Translations under genes and position numbers: made by a program
The notes under the pieces: generated by a model
What the model was told of the DNA's origin: nothing
What the model saw: only the letters and a program-made list of their open reading frames with translations
The model's database searches: none
Part shown: piece by piece, positions 36,209 to 47,097 of the stretch
How positions within the stretch are numbered: position 1 is the first letter of the stretch
Layout: each line of letters starts with the position of its first letter
DNA from: Kurthia zopfii
Lineage (GTDB): Bacteria > Bacillota > Bacilli > Bacillales_A > Planococcaceae
Length of the DNA stretch: 47,485 bases
Assembly (NCBI RefSeq): GCF_003143955.1
Contig: NZ_QFVS01000022.1
Location: 1-47,485 of the forward strand
Direction of reading: 5' to 3'

Positions 36209-37060
36209 ATGTCTAAGCAACAACTTATTGTTCAAAAATCGATTGAATTATTTTCCCAGAAGTCCATTTCAAAAACTTCAATCCAAGATATAACGGAAGC
36301 TTGCGGAATTTCTAAAGGAGCATTCTACTTAAATTTCAAATCAAAAGATGACTTACTCATCCACATTGTCGATCAATTCATTCAGGAGCTGACGATATCT
36401 TTTCAAAATTTACTTGATGAAGAATCATTGCCACGTGAAAAACTTGAAAAATTTTGTTATGCGACGATTTCTTTATTCAATGAAAGATTTCCCTTATTCA
36501 AAATGCTGCTTGCTGAAAACACCAAAGGCATTCAATCCGAACTACTATTGAAATTGAAAATTTTTGATGAAAGTATCAATCGAATTTCAATTACTTTATT
36601 GGAAAATGTCTATGGTGAAAAAATTCAACATAATAAATTTGATATTCAAGTTTGTTTAAAAGGTATATTACAAGGTTATACTGATTTCATCGTACATCAT
36701 AAACAATCAATTCCCTTCAAATTAGTTGGGCAAACGATTATTCATTACATCGATGCGCTTGTCGAAATGCGTGTTTCACCTATTTTAACGAGTGAGCATT
36801 TTCATTCAGAACAACTTGCGGATTATGAATTCCCTACGATTCGCGAATTAATATTTGAAGAAATCGAAATTTGCAAAAAAAAATATGAACCATCGAGTTT
36901 TGTTGGGCAATCGATTCAAATTATCGAAGACGAACTGTCAAAAGAATTCCCTAATTTCGTCATTCTTTCAGGGATGGCAGCCAACTTAAAACCACAGGCA
37001 GAATTACAATGGTTGGTGACACTCGTGCGACAATATTCGCCCGCTCCGATTCAATCATAA
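36209..37060 (+). CDS. TetR/AcrR-family regulator (YerO/FatR-like)
   Basis: Transcriptional repressor of 283 residues, long for TetR but close to YerO (FatR) of B. subtilis, which represses a fatty-acid-responsive set including yerP. The N-terminal helix-turn-helix is clear: ISKTSIQDITEACGISKGAF (about residues 19-38), then YLNFKSKDDLL. The C-terminal 220 residues form the ligand domain. GGGGAGG lies 10 bp before the ATG at 36209; the frame is open 13 codons further but would run through this site and the third operator. Autorepression is likely from operator placement. Confidence 0.9.
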   Translation: MSKQQLIVQKSIELFSQKSISKTSIQDITEACGISKGAFYLNFKSKDDLLIHIVDQFIQELTISFQNLLDEESLPREKLEKFCYATISLFNERFPLFKMLLAENTKGIQSELLLKLKIFDESINRISITLLENVYGEKIQHNKFDIQVCLKGILQGYTDFIVHHKQSIPFKLVGQTIIHYIDALVEMRVSPILTSEHFHSEQLADYEFPTIRELIFEEIEICKKKYEPSSFVGQSIQIIEDELSKEFPNFVILSGMAANLKPQAELQWLVTLVRQYSPAPIQS

Positions 37061-37063
37061 AAG

Positions 37064-37109
37064 AAAGGCATCATGCAAATCCACTTTGCATGATGCCTCT
37101 CTTTTTTTT
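37064..37109. terminator. Bidirectional terminator between the TetR and SDR genes
   Basis: AGGCATCATGCAAA pairs perfectly with TTTGCATGATGCCT across TCCAC, with T-rich flanks on both strands. Confidence 0.92.
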
Positions 37110-37890
37110 ATAACGCTGGTGAAGCACCACCATCAATATTTAGTGCTACTCCTGAAATGTAAGATGCCGCATCCGAAACTAGGAATGTGATCGTATTAGC
37201 CGCTTCTTCCGCCTCGCCAATTCGCCCGAGTGGAATTTCCTCACCCATCTTCTCACTATATTCTTCCCAAGTTAAATTCGGTGCATCTTTCTTCCAACGC
37301 CGTTCAATTTGAGCACTTTTGATTAAACCGATACATACCGCATTAACTCGAATACCATGCTGCCCTAAATCCTTGCTCATTGTATTCGTTAAAGCTAATC
37401 CTGCTGCTCTTGAAACAGAAGTAGGCATAGAGTTTTCAAATGCTGTTTTGCCAGAGATTGCTGTTAAATTGACGATTGCCCCACCGCCGTGTTCAATCAT
37501 ATGAGGAACTGCAGCTTTCGAACAGTTAACTGCGCCAAAAAGCTTTAACTCCAAGTCTTCTTTCCACTGTTCTTCCGTAATATCTAAAAATGGAGAAGTG
37601 GAAGTAACACCCGCATTATTTACTAAAATATCGATGCGATTAAACTTCGTCACGGCACTACGAATCAATTTTTCACAATCGGATTTCTTCGTCATATCCG
37701 CTACGATTGCAAGTACTCGTTGACCTGTTTCTTTTTCAATTTTATTCGCAGCTTCCATTAAAGTATCTTCTTGGCGACCACAAATTACGACGTTCGCCCC
37801 TTCAGATATTAATTGCTTTGCTGTTGCAAATCCAATCCCCCTTGATCCTCCAGTTATGACTGCCGTCTTCCCTAATAATCCTAAATTCAT
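37108..37890 (-). CDS. SDR-family protein lacking the catalytic tetrad
   Basis: Rossmann-fold short-chain dehydrogenase/reductase relative of 260 residues. Cofactor motifs are intact: TGGSRGIG (13-20), the acidic D65 region and NNAG (91-94). Aligned on NLTAISG and the MPTSVSRAAG helix, the usual Ser is Ala144, the Tyr is Thr157, the Lys is Arg161 and the Asn is Lys116. Subgroups of the SDR family with imperfect tetrads exist (for example the group around Aeropyrum APE0912). It may bind NAD(P) without classical reductase activity. GAGGGTGG precedes the ATG. It is converging with the TetR gene. Confidence 0.88.
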   Translation of the reverse strand: MNLGLLGKTAVITGGSRGIGFATAKQLISEGANVVICGRQEDTLMEAANKIEKETGQRVLAIVADMTKKSDCEKLIRSAVTKFNRIDILVNNAGVTSTSPFLDITEEQWKEDLELKLFGAVNCSKAAVPHMIEHGGGAIVNLTAISGKTAFENSMPTSVSRAAGLALTNTMSKDLGQHGIRVNAVCIGLIKSAQIERRWKKDAPNLTWEEYSEKMGEEIPLGRIGEAEEAANTITFLVSDAASYISGVALNIDGGASPAL

Positions 37891-37979
37891 AAAAAACCAC
37901 CCTCACTTTTAAGTGTTGAAAATTTACATATTTTATCGAATTATACACTATTTCTCACATTATAAATAATTTTTCGACC

Positions 37980-38020
37980 TGAAAAAGGCGAACTGCACGA
38001 TTAAGCGCAATTCGCCTTCT
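37980..38020 (-). terminator. Intrinsic terminator after pdhD
   Basis: On the minus strand AAGGCGAA...TTCGCCTT closes an imperfect stem followed by TTTC, 36 bp past the pdhD stop. Confidence 0.75.
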
Positions 38021-38055
38021 ATATTTAATTTAAAAGAATAACTCTCTTAAATTGA

Positions 38056-39471
38056 TTATTTTTTAGCCACCATGTGAATTGGTGTTCCAAGAGCTACTTC
38101 TGCAGCCTCCATTACGATCTCACCTAAAGTTGGGTGAGCATGGATTGTCATAGCTAGGTCTTCTAAAGTCATACCCGCTTCAACCGCTAATGCGATTTCT
38201 GCGATCATGTCAGAAGCGCCAACACCTACGATTTGTCCACCAAGAACAAGGCCATCTTCTTTACGAGCTACAAGTTTAACAAAGCCATCTGTTTCGTTAA
38301 GAGCTAATGCACGACCGTTTGCACCGAATGCAAATTTACCTACAGAAACTTCATAACCTTCAGCTTTAGCTTCTTCTTCGTTGAAGCCTACAGTAGCCAT
38401 TTCTGGATCTGTGAAGCATACAGCTGGAATTGCAAGGTAATCAACGATTGAAGATTCGCCTGCGATTGCTTCTGCTGCTACTTTACCTTCGTAAGAAGCT
38501 TTATGTGCTAATTGTAAACCAGGAACTACATCACCGATTGCATAAATGTTTGATACTGAAGTACGACATTGTTTGTCAACTTTTAGTAATCCACGTTCTG
38601 CAAATTCGATTCCTACGTTTTCAAAGCCCATTTCATCAGTGTTTGGACGACGACCTACAGTTACTAATACATAATCAGCTTCTACAGTTTTCGTTTCGCC
38701 TTTCACTTCGTAAGAAACTTTAACGCCATCAGCAGTTTCTTCAACACCTTGTGCTAAAGCTTCTACTTCGATTGTAACGCCTTTTTTCTTAAGACCTTTT
38801 TTAACGATTTGAGTCATTTGTTTTTCAAAGCCAGCAAGGATATCTTTACCGCCTTCAAGGATTGTTACTTCAGAACCAAGGTTAGCGTATGCAGAACCTA
38901 ATTCAGTACCGATGTAACCACCACCGATTACTACTAGTTTACCTGGTAGTTCAGCAAGGTTTAAAGCACCTGAAGAATTAATTACACGTTTAGAGAATTT
39001 GAAAGTCGGGATTTCAACTGGACGAGAACCAGTAGCGATAATTAGGTTTTTAAAGTTATAGTGTTGTGATCCAGATTCAGTCGCAACTGTTAATGAGTTT
39101 GCATCGTTTAAGTATGCTTCGCCCATTACTACTTCAATTCCATTACCTTTAAGTAATCCAGATACACCGCCAGTTAATTTCTTAACAACGCTGTTTTTGA
39201 ATTCTTGTGCTTTTGTAAAGTCTAGTTTTACGTCAGAAGTGATAACACCCATGTCATCTGATTCTTTCGCTTGTACAAAACGGTGACCTACTGAAATCAT
39301 TGCTTTAGATGGGATACAGCCTACGTTTAAGCAAACTCCACCTACATATTCTTTTTCAATAACTGTTACTTTTTGTCCTAATTGTGCTGCACGGATTGCT
39401 GCAACATATCCACCAGGGCCTGAACCAATTACAATTGTCTCTGTTTCGATTGGGAAATCTCCTACTACCAT
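38056..39471 (-). CDS. pdhD: Dihydrolipoamide dehydrogenase (E3)
   Basis: FAD enzyme of 471 residues that reoxidises dihydrolipoyl groups of the pyruvate dehydrogenase complex and reduces NAD. The FAD motif is [11 protein letters not shown] (15-25) and the redox disulfide is GGVCLNVGC (Cys47, Cys52). The NAD motif is [12 protein letters not shown] (near 180), the second FAD motif YAIGDVVPG, and the active-site His lies in HAHPTLGE near the C-terminus. GGAGGCG precedes the ATG. It is 4 bp after pdhC, last in pdhABCD. Confidence 0.98.
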   Translation of the reverse strand: MVVGDFPIETETIVIGSGPGGYVAAIRAAQLGQKVTVIEKEYVGGVCLNVGCIPSKAMISVGHRFVQAKESDDMGVITSDVKLDFTKAQEFKNSVVKKLTGGVSGLLKGNGIEVVMGEAYLNDANSLTVATESGSQHYNFKNLIIATGSRPVEIPTFKFSKRVINSSGALNLAELPGKLVVIGGGYIGTELGSAYANLGSEVTILEGGKDILAGFEKQMTQIVKKGLKKKGVTIEVEALAQGVEETADGVKVSYEVKGETKTVEADYVLVTVGRRPNTDEMGFENVGIEFAERGLLKVDKQCRTSVSNIYAIGDVVPGLQLAHKASYEGKVAAEAIAGESSIVDYLAIPAVCFTDPEMATVGFNEEEAKAEGYEVSVGKFAFGANGRALALNETDGFVKLVARKEDGLVLGGQIVGVGASDMIAEIALAVEAGMTLEDLAMTIHAHPTLGEIVMEAAEVALGTPIHMVAKK

Positions 39472-39475
39472 GTTA

Positions 39476-40771
39476 TTACGCCTCCATTAATAATAATTCT
39501 GGCTCACTTAACAAACGTTTTAAATGATTCATCGCGTTTTGCGCAGTGGCACCATCGATCATTCGATGATCAAAGCTCAATGATAATGCTAACACAGGTG
39601 CGCCTACAATTTCACCATTTTTTATTACAGGTTTCTCTGCAATACGTCCAATACCTAAAATTGCAACTTCAGGATGGTTGATTACAGGAGTGAACCATTG
39701 ACCGCCTGCTGAACCGATGTTCGAGATTGAACATGAAGCTCCTTGCATCTCATTAGGTGCTAGTTTACCATCTCTTGCTTTTTCTGCAAGTGTATTGATT
39801 TCATCAGAAACTGCGAACACTGATTTACGATCTGCGTGTTTAATAACTGGTACTAATAAACCGCGTTCTGTGTCAGCTGCAATCCCGATATTATAATAAT
39901 GTTTTTGGATTACTTCTTCAGTTGCATCGTCTAATGAGCGGTTGAATTCAGGGAATTTACGTAATGTGCTTACTAATGCTTTTACAACATATGGTAAGTA
40001 CGTTAGTTTAATACCATCTTCCGCAGCGATGTTTTTGAATTTCTTACGGTGAGCCACAAGATTCGTTACATCTACTTCGTCCATTAATGTTACGTGAGGA
40101 GCAGTGTGCTTAGAGTTCACCATTGCTTTAGCAATTACGCGACGCATAGCTGACATTTTCTCACGTGTTTCAGGGAATTCACCTTCAAGATTAACAGGTG
40201 CAGCTGGTGTTGCTTTCACTTCTGAAGTTTCTTCTACTGTATTTTCAGTAGATACAGCTTCAGGTGCTGGAGCATTGCCATGATTTAGAATATCTTCTTT
40301 TACGACACGGCCATTTTTACCTGTACCAACAACTGTAGTAATATCAACACCTTGCTCACGTGCAAACTTACGAACAGAAGGCATTGCGATAATGCGTTTA
40401 GAAGTATTTGAAGATTCAATTACCTCTGCTACTTCTTCTTTTTCTGGAGCAGCAGCTTTAGCAAGTTCTGGAGTAGGTTCTTCTTTCGCTTCGTCCTCTG
40501 AGTGACCGCCTTTTAATTGAAGGTCTTCATATCCAGGAGCGTCAATTGTTAGTAACACTGTACCAACAGTTGTTAATGTACCTTCTTCAACTAACACTTC
40601 TAAAACAGTGCCGTCCACAGGAGAAGGAATTTCAACGACTGCTTTGTCGTTTTGTACTTCTGCTAATAAATCGTCTTCTTTGATTTCTTGACCCGGTTTT
40701 ACGAACCATTTCACAATTTCTCCTTCATGGATTCCTTCCCCGATGTCTGGTAAACGGAATTCAAATGCCAT
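39476..40771 (-). CDS. pdhC: Dihydrolipoamide acetyltransferase (E2)
   Basis: Core subunit of the pyruvate dehydrogenase complex, 431 residues. One lipoyl domain (1 to about 78) carries the lipoyl lysine at Lys43 in QNDKAVVE. A Glu/Ala/Pro linker leads to the E1/E3-binding domain (about 128-165: [29 protein letters not shown]). The catalytic domain (about 200-431) has the active-site HRMIDGA near 403-409. A second Ala/Glu-rich linker lies in between. GGAAGGGTG lies before the ATG. Confidence 0.98.
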   Translation of the reverse strand: MAFEFRLPDIGEGIHEGEIVKWFVKPGQEIKEDDLLAEVQNDKAVVEIPSPVDGTVLEVLVEEGTLTTVGTVLLTIDAPGYEDLQLKGGHSEDEAKEEPTPELAKAAAPEKEEVAEVIESSNTSKRIIAMPSVRKFAREQGVDITTVVGTGKNGRVVKEDILNHGNAPAPEAVSTENTVEETSEVKATPAAPVNLEGEFPETREKMSAMRRVIAKAMVNSKHTAPHVTLMDEVDVTNLVAHRKKFKNIAAEDGIKLTYLPYVVKALVSTLRKFPEFNRSLDDATEEVIQKHYYNIGIAADTERGLLVPVIKHADRKSVFAVSDEINTLAEKARDGKLAPNEMQGASCSISNIGSAGGQWFTPVINHPEVAILGIGRIAEKPVIKNGEIVGAPVLALSLSFDHRMIDGATAQNAMNHLKRLLSEPELLLMEA

Positions 40772-40806
40772 AGTCTTTCACCCTTCCTTCTTCGTTCTAC
40801 ATGATT

Positions 40807-41784
40807 TTAGAATGTTAATACTTTTTTAGCTGTTGCCATTACATCTTTATAATTCGGTAGCCATACTGCTTCCGCTTGTGGGTATGAGTAAATTGTATCT
40901 GGTGCAGTTACACGTAATACAGGAGCTTCAAGACTTAAGATTGCGCGTTCTGTAATTTCAGTTACTACATTCGCTGCGATCCCTGCTTGTTTTTGAGCTT
41001 CTTGTACAACGATTGCACGATTTGTTTTTTCAACAGATGCAATAATTGTTTCGATATCTAATGGTTGAACTGTACGTAAATCTACTACTTCTACTGAGTG
41101 ACCTTCTTTTTCAAGTTCTTCAGCAGCTTTAAGTGATTCGTGTACCATAGCTCCATAAGCAAAGATTGAAAGGTCAGTACCTTCACGTTTTACGTCTGCT
41201 TTGCCTAGTGGAATTGTGTAAGACTCTTCCGGAACTTCTTCACGGAATGAGCGGTATAGTTTTAAATGCTCTAAGAAGATGACTGGATCGTTATCTCTAA
41301 TAGAAGAAATTAATAATCCTTTTGCATCGTAGGGCGTACAAGGAATAACTACTTTTAAACCTGGTTGAGATGCTACAAGACCTTCTAAGCTGTCTGAGTG
41401 CATTTCTGGTGTATGAACACCACCACCGAATGGAGAACGAATCGTTACTGGTGCGTTGAATGCGCCACCTGTACGATATTTCATACGAGCCATTTGACCA
41501 GAAATTGAATCCATTACTTCGTATACGAAGCCGAAGAATTGAATTTCAGGTACTGGACGGAATCCTTGTAATGAAAGACCAATTGCTAAACCGCCGATTC
41601 CCGATTCTGCAAGTGGTGTATCGAATACGCGATCCACACCGAATTCTTTTTGAAGACCTTCAGTTGCACGGAAAACCCCACCGTTTACACCAACGTCTTC
41701 ACCGAATACTAGCACGTTTTCATCTTCTTTTAACTCACATCTTAAAGCGTCTGTAATTGCTTGAATCATTGTCATTTGTGCCAT
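40807..41784 (-). CDS. pdhB: Pyruvate dehydrogenase E1 beta subunit
   Basis: Beta half of the thiamine-diphosphate-dependent E1 component, 325 residues. The early [18 protein letters not shown] (24-41) and [27 protein letters not shown] (split) are the transketolase-type pyrimidine-binding region with the catalytic Glu in this part; the C-terminal transketolase domain has [13 protein letters not shown]. Separated from pdhA by 3 bp, so translation is coupled. Confidence 0.98.
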   Translation of the reverse strand: MAQMTMIQAITDALRCELKEDENVLVFGEDVGVNGGVFRATEGLQKEFGVDRVFDTPLAESGIGGLAIGLSLQGFRPVPEIQFFGFVYEVMDSISGQMARMKYRTGGAFNAPVTIRSPFGGGVHTPEMHSDSLEGLVASQPGLKVVIPCTPYDAKGLLISSIRDNDPVIFLEHLKLYRSFREEVPEESYTIPLGKADVKREGTDLSIFAYGAMVHESLKAAEELEKEGHSVEVVDLRTVQPLDIETIIASVEKTNRAIVVQEAQKQAGIAANVVTEITERAILSLEAPVLRVTAPDTIYSYPQAEAVWLPNYKDVMATAKKVLTF

Positions 41785-41787
41785 CGG

Positions 41788-42903
<1,116 letters not shown>

Positions 42904-42970
42904 CTAACATCTCCTTCGTAACTGTATTATTACATTTTTAAAATTAATTAGTACAACTAACTCTATTTTC

Positions 42971-42999
42971 AGTATAATAAATATTTTTTCATACGTCAA
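42971..42999 (-). promoter_or_regulatory. Sigma-A promoter for pdhABCD
   Basis: On the minus strand TTGACG (42999-42994), a 17-bp spacer and TATACT (42976-42971) lie about 70 bp before the pdhA start. Confidence 0.82.
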
Positions 43000-43063
43000 T
43001 CACTTAATTCACTGTATAGACACAATATTTCATCATTAATCTGTGTTACATTTTTCAAAACGT

Positions 43064-43079
43064 CTGTATTATAATACAG
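43064..43079. promoter_or_regulatory. Perfect 16-bp palindrome between pdhA and def
   Basis: CTGTATTATAATACAG reads identically on both strands. It lies about 65 bp upstream of the pdhA -35 box and embeds a TATAAT sequence. It may be an operator or part of another promoter. The rest of the 356-bp pdhA/def gap is AT-rich with no gene. Confidence 0.5.
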
Positions 43080-43196
43080 AATGCTATTTGGAAAATTAAT
43101 GTAGGACAGCTGAAAACCCACTGTCTTGAATATTCCCTTTGCAAAACGCGATAAAACAATGGAAGAAAATGGCTCGACTTAGACTTTTTTTATTGA

Positions 43197-43220
43197 TGAA
43201 AATATTCGTTGTTGTATAAT
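43197..43220 (+). promoter_or_regulatory. Sigma-A promoter for def
   Basis: TTGATG, a 16-bp spacer and a perfect TATAAT lie about 40 bp before the def start codon. Confidence 0.7.
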
Positions 43221-43256
43221 AAATATGAAGATTCCGTATTGAAAGGAAGATAAATA

Positions 43257-43814
43257 ATGATTTTAATGAAAGATATTATTCGCGAAGGACATGAAACTCT
43301 TCGCATTAAAGCCTCTGAGGTGTCACTACCACTTTCGGATGAGCATAAAAAATTAGGTGAGGAACTATTAGAATTTCTTGAAAATAGTCAAGATGAAGAA
43401 CTAGCTGAGAAATACGGTTTGCGTTCTGGCATCGGCATTGCAGCTCCTCAAGTTAATAAATCCGTTCGCATATTCGCACTACTTGTTCCAAACGACCAAG
43501 GTGATTTAGTGCGCGAAGTTGTCATCAACCCTAAAATCGTCAGCCATTCAGTAGAAGAAACATACTTACCTGGTGGCGAAGGTTGTCTATCAGTAGACCG
43601 CGATGTACCTGGTTACGTGCCTCGTCCACAACGTATTACAGTTAAGTTTTTCAATTTAGACGGCGAAGAAAAGAAAATGCGTTTAAAAAATCTACCAGCG
43701 ATTGCTTTCCAGCATGAGTTGGATCATTTAAATGGTGTGATGTTCTATGATCACATTAATGAAAAAGCTCCATTCGAACAACCTGCAAACTCACATCCAC
43801 TTGAAGGTGAGTAA
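43257..43814 (+). CDS. def: Peptide deformylase
   Basis: Metalloenzyme of 185 residues that removes the formyl group from the N-terminal Met of new proteins. The three PDF motifs are GIGIAAPQ (near 61-68), GEGCLSV (near 107-113, metal Cys) and QHELDHLNG (near 155-163, two metal His and catalytic Glu). Its length and a long insertion in the first half fit the Gram-positive type 2 class (YkrB/DefB of B. subtilis). AAGGAAG lies 7 bp before the ATG. Monocistronic. Confidence 0.97.
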   Translation: MILMKDIIREGHETLRIKASEVSLPLSDEHKKLGEELLEFLENSQDEELAEKYGLRSGIGIAAPQVNKSVRIFALLVPNDQGDLVREVVINPKIVSHSVEETYLPGGEGCLSVDRDVPGYVPRPQRITVKFFNLDGEEKKMRLKNLPAIAFQHELDHLNGVMFYDHINEKAPFEQPANSHPLEGE

Positions 43815-43819
43815 ATAAC

Positions 43820-43864
43820 AAAAAGGCTACGGATCATCGTTATGATTTTCCGTAGCCTTTTTAT
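43820..43864 (+). terminator. Intrinsic terminator after def
   Basis: AAAAAGGCTACGGA pairs perfectly with TCCGTAGCCTTTTT. Confidence 0.9.
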
Positions 43865-44049
43865 TTTAAATGAAAGAAGTTTTTTTGAAATAAGAAACAA
43901 TCGTCTTAATACAGTAGAAAGAAATTTATATATATTAATAAAAATATGAAATCAATTTCGTTCGAAAAAATAATCATTTTCTAGAAAAATCATATTGAAT
44001 AGTAATAAAAACTTATGACATAGAAAATAGTTTCTCTACCTCTTCCGCG

Positions 44050-44835
44050 TTAATCACATAAACCTAATTTTCGCATCGCTTTCGATAAACCATCTTCATC
44101 AACATGATCGGTCACGAAAGTTGCAGCTTGCTTCGCTTCTTCAACGCCATTCCCCATCGCAACACTAACACCTTTACCAGCGACGAATTCTAACATTTCA
44201 ACATCGTTCAAACCATCACCGAACACAATTACATCTTCAATTGAAAAGTCTGTTTGCTTGATGAATTGTTCGATTCCATATGCTTTTGAAACATCATGGT
44301 TAATAACATCTGCAGAAAATTTATGCCAACGAATAAATGCTAGTTCTGGAAAATTCGTTTCATACTCAGCTTGCTTTTCAGGTGTTACATATAACAACGC
44401 TTGGTACACATCCGTATTTTTATAATGATCTACATCATATTCCGGCATTGGATAGTACAGTGAATCTAAACTTTCTTTGACTTGGTCATGATGTTCAGTA
44501 GTAGAAGTCATACGGAACTGGTCTAAATAAACTGTCGGATATTGTTCTTCAGCTGCTGCCGCAGATAATTTCGCTAATACTTCTTGCGGAATTGGTCGTT
44601 TTGAGATCGGCTCACCTTTATAAACGACAAATTGTCCGTTAAAACTGACGAAACTATCGACATTCAATTCATCGCTCACTTCTTTTAAGAAAAATGGTGA
44701 ACGCCCAGTCGCAATTGCGATTTCGTGACCTCTCTCTCTCGCTTCATTAATTGCTTTCATCGTTGCTTCTGGAACTTTCTTAGATGAATTATATAATGTG
44801 CCATCTATATCAAAAAATAATAATTTTTTATTCAA
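44050..44835 (-). CDS. HAD-superfamily (Cof type IIB) phosphatase
   Basis: Sugar- or cofactor-phosphate hydrolase of 261 residues. Motif I is FFDIDGTLY (near 8-16) with the nucleophile Asp, motif II is AIATGRSP, motif III includes the Lys of DVSKAYG, and motif IV is FGDGLNDVEML. The middle (about 80-185) is the Cof-type cap. The substrate is unknown. The start is taken as the TTG at 44835, which has AAGGAG 10 bp upstream; the TTG at 44844 is only 1 bp from that site. Corresponds by position to B. subtilis ykrA. Confidence 0.9.
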   Translation of the reverse strand: MNKKLLFFDIDGTLYNSSKKVPEATMKAINEARERGHEIAIATGRSPFFLKEVSDELNVDSFVSFNGQFVVYKGEPISKRPIPQEVLAKLSAAAAEEQYPTVYLDQFRMTSTTEHHDQVKESLDSLYYPMPEYDVDHYKNTDVYQALLYVTPEKQAEYETNFPELAFIRWHKFSADVINHDVSKAYGIEQFIKQTDFSIEDVIVFGDGLNDVEMLEFVAGKGVSVAMGNGVEEAKQAATFVTDHVDEDGLSKAMRKLGLCD

Positions 44836-44877
44836 CTCTAGCAAACTCCTTCCTATATAAATGTCAAGTTATATATC

Positions 44878-44906
44878 TTTACTCGCATCCTAAAAATTAG
44901 TATAAT
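44878..44906 (+). promoter_or_regulatory. Promoter for the 23-residue peptide gene
   Basis: TTTACT (44878-44883), a 17-bp spacer and a perfect TATAAT (44901-44906) end 20 bp before the ATG. Confidence 0.7.
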
Positions 44907-44926
44907 GTAATTAAGGAGTGATTGCC

Positions 44927-44998
44927 ATGTTTAAACGTCTGAAAAAACAGTTGTTGAAACGGCTTCGTGGCTTACTCGAGAAAAAGACAGTAGCGTAA
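44927..44998 (+). CDS. 23-residue cationic amphipathic peptide
   Basis: A short frame beginning MFKRLKKQLLKR and ending LLEKKTVA. It has nine Lys/Arg and one Glu, a net charge near +8. Leucines and Phe at 2, 5, 9, 13, 16 and 17 fall on one face of a helix. AAGGAGTGA lies 7-9 bp before the ATG; a promoter (44878-44906) and a strong terminator (45004-45046) bracket the gene. I know no homologue. It could be a secreted or membrane-active peptide, a leader peptide that attenuates the downstream rpoY-rnjA genes, or a small nucleic-acid-binding protein. No signal peptide or export gene is adjacent. Confidence 0.6.
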   Translation: MFKRLKKQLLKRLRGLLEKKTVA

Positions 44999-45003
44999 TT
45001 TTT

Positions 45004-45046
45004 GGTGGGAGAAGTCCTGAATACCAGACTTTTCCTGCCATTTTAT
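45004..45046 (+). terminator. Terminator after the small peptide gene
   Basis: GGTGGGAGAAGTC pairs with GACTTTTCCTGCC over 13 pairs (three G-U) across a 10-nt loop, followed by ATTTTATTT. It lies ahead of rpoY and could also act as an attenuator. Confidence 0.8.
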
Positions 45047-45165
45047 TTGGGTTAAAAGAATAAGCACTCATTTTTATGATGGCTTTTCTTTATTTTATAC
45101 TAGTGACGTGATAATATATAAGCAATGCAGTATATTTTGAACGTGTTAAAGGAGAGCAAACAATA

Positions 45166-45375
45166 ATGATTTACAAAGTTTATTACCAAGAGAGCATGCT
45201 TGAGGTTCCAGTTCGCGAAAACACTAAGAGCCTATATCTTGAAGCGGAAGATCCACGCGAAGTTCGCGAACTTCTAGCTGATCGTAAATACAATATCGAA
45301 TTAATTCAATTGCTTGAAGGAAACTACCTAGAGTATGAACAAGCAAGTGAAAACTTCCACTTGGAGCAATTCTAA
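45166..45375 (+). CDS. rpoY: RNA polymerase epsilon subunit
   Basis: RpoY (YkzG) is the small auxiliary subunit of Firmicutes RNA polymerase, 69 residues. [23 protein letters not shown] at the start (split) and [22 protein letters not shown] match the family. AAAGGAGAG precedes the ATG. It lies 4 bp upstream of rnjA, the standard two-gene operon. Confidence 0.96.
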   Translation: MIYKVYYQESMLEVPVRENTKSLYLEAEDPREVRELLADRKYNIELIQLLEGNYLEYEQASENFHLEQF

Positions 45376-45379
45376 GTAG

Positions 45380-47047
45380 ATGAAATTCGTCAAGAATGAT
45401 CAAACAGCTGTTTTCGCACTCGGCGGACTGGGCGAAATCGGCAAAAATACGTATGCAGTTCAATTCCAGGATGAAATTATCCTGATTGATGCGGGGATTA
45501 AATTCCCTGAGGATGACCTTTTAGGCATCGATTATGTAATACCTGATTATACTTATCTTGTTAGAAATGTTGATAAAATTAAAGGTCTATTTATTACCCA
45601 CGGTCACGAAGATCACATTGGTGGTATTCCTTACTTACTTCGCCAAGTGAATGTTCCTGTTTATGGCGGTAAACTAGCACTTGGTTTACTACGTAATAAA
45701 TTAGACGAACATGGTCTACTTAGAACTACTAAGATGATCGAAATTCAAGAAGAAGATGTCATTAAATTCCGTAAGACGTCTGTAAGCTTCTTCCGTACGA
45801 CTCACAGTATCCCTGATGCTCTAGGCGTTGTTGTTAAAACACCACCTGGTAACATCGTGCATACAGGTGACTTCAAATTCGATTTCACACCTGTTGGTGA
45901 ACCAGCTAACATTACAAAAATGGCTGAAATCGGTAAAGAAGGCGTACTTTGCTTACTTTCTGATAGTACAAATGCTGAAGTTCCAGATTTCACAATGTCT
46001 GAACGTAAAGTCGGCGAAAGCATTGACGAAATTATGCGTAAAGTAGATGGCCGAATTATTTTCGCCACTTTCGCATCTAATATCCACCGTTTACAACAAG
46101 TAACTGATGCAGCCGTTAAATTCGGTCGTAAAGTTGCTGTATTCGGTCGCTCAATGGACAACGCGATTAACATCGGACGTGAGCTTGGTTACATTACAGC
46201 TCCAAAAGAAACATTCGTTGATACACAGACATTAAACCGTCTACCAGCTAATGAAGTTATGATTTTATGTACAGGTTCTCAAGGTGAACCAATGGCTGCT
46301 TTATCTCGAATTGCAAACGGTACTCACCGTCAAATTCAAATTCAGCCTGATGATACAGTAGTATTCTCTTCTTCACCGATTCCTGGTAACACGACTAGTG
46401 TTAATAAAATTATTAACCTTCTATACCGTGCTGGTGCTGATGTAATCCACGGTGCAGTTAGTAATATCCATACTTCTGGTCACGGTTCTCAACAAGAGCA
46501 AAAACTTATGCTTCGCTTAATTAAGCCGAAATTCTTCATGCCAATTCATGGTGAATATCGTATGTTACGCATGCATGCTAGTTTAGCAATTGATTGTGAT
46601 GTATTAGAAGACAATATTCATATTATGGAAAATGGTGATGTCTTAGCATTAAGCTCTGACGAAGCTCACGTAGCTGGCCGTATCCCTTCTGGCGATGTTT
46701 ATATCGACGGAAATGGTATTGGTGATATTGGTAACATCGTACTTCGCGATCGTCGTATCCTTTCTGAAGAAGGTCTAGTAATCGTAGTTGTGAGTGTCGA
46801 TATGGCAAATCACCGCATCGTTTCTGGTCCAGACATCATCTCACGTGGATTCGTCTATATGAGAGAGTCAGGTATGATGATTAATGAAGCACAACAAATG
46901 TTAAATAGACATTTACAAGAGTCTGTGAAGGATCAATCTACTCAATGGTCAGATTTGAAAAATGAAATCGTTGATGTATTAACTCCTTACTTATTCGAAA
47001 AAACAAAACGACGTCCAATGGTTCTACCAATCATTATGGAAGTTTGA
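45380..47047 (+). CDS. rnjA: Ribonuclease J1
   Basis: Metallo-beta-lactamase/beta-CASP ribonuclease of 555 residues with 5'-3' exonuclease and endonuclease activity, central to mRNA decay and rRNA maturation in bacilli. The zinc motif HGHEDHIGG begins at His74; HTGDFKFD and LLSDSTNAE hold further ligands. The beta-CASP domain includes [14 protein letters not shown] and [10 protein letters not shown], and [11 protein letters not shown] is the conserved RNA-binding/C motif. The downstream linker and C-terminal dimer domain complete the usual length. It follows rpoY by 4 bp and ends at a strong terminator. Confidence 0.98.
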   Translation: MKFVKNDQTAVFALGGLGEIGKNTYAVQFQDEIILIDAGIKFPEDDLLGIDYVIPDYTYLVRNVDKIKGLFITHGHEDHIGGIPYLLRQVNVPVYGGKLALGLLRNKLDEHGLLRTTKMIEIQEEDVIKFRKTSVSFFRTTHSIPDALGVVVKTPPGNIVHTGDFKFDFTPVGEPANITKMAEIGKEGVLCLLSDSTNAEVPDFTMSERKVGESIDEIMRKVDGRIIFATFASNIHRLQQVTDAAVKFGRKVAVFGRSMDNAINIGRELGYITAPKETFVDTQTLNRLPANEVMILCTGSQGEPMAALSRIANGTHRQIQIQPDDTVVFSSSPIPGNTTSVNKIINLLYRAGADVIHGAVSNIHTSGHGSQQEQKLMLRLIKPKFFMPIHGEYRMLRMHASLAIDCDVLEDNIHIMENGDVLALSSDEAHVAGRIPSGDVYIDGNGIGDIGNIVLRDRRILSEEGLVIVVVSVDMANHRIVSGPDIISRGFVYMRESGMMINEAQQMLNRHLQESVKDQSTQWSDLKNEIVDVLTPYLFEKTKRRPMVLPIIMEV

Positions 47048-47052
47048 TTATA

Positions 47053-47096
47053 GGAAAGCGTTAGTGAATGTTAAAACTTCACTAACGCTTTTTTTG
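47053..47096 (+). terminator. Intrinsic terminator after rnjA
   Basis: A 14-bp perfect stem (47055-47068 with 47078-47091) and a 9-nt loop are followed by a T run. Confidence 0.92.
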
Positions 47097-47097
47097 T

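Noticed and set aside
37319-37504. 61-codon frame antisense to the SDR gene
   Set aside because: Shadow of the SDR Rossmann fold on the opposite strand; no start signal.
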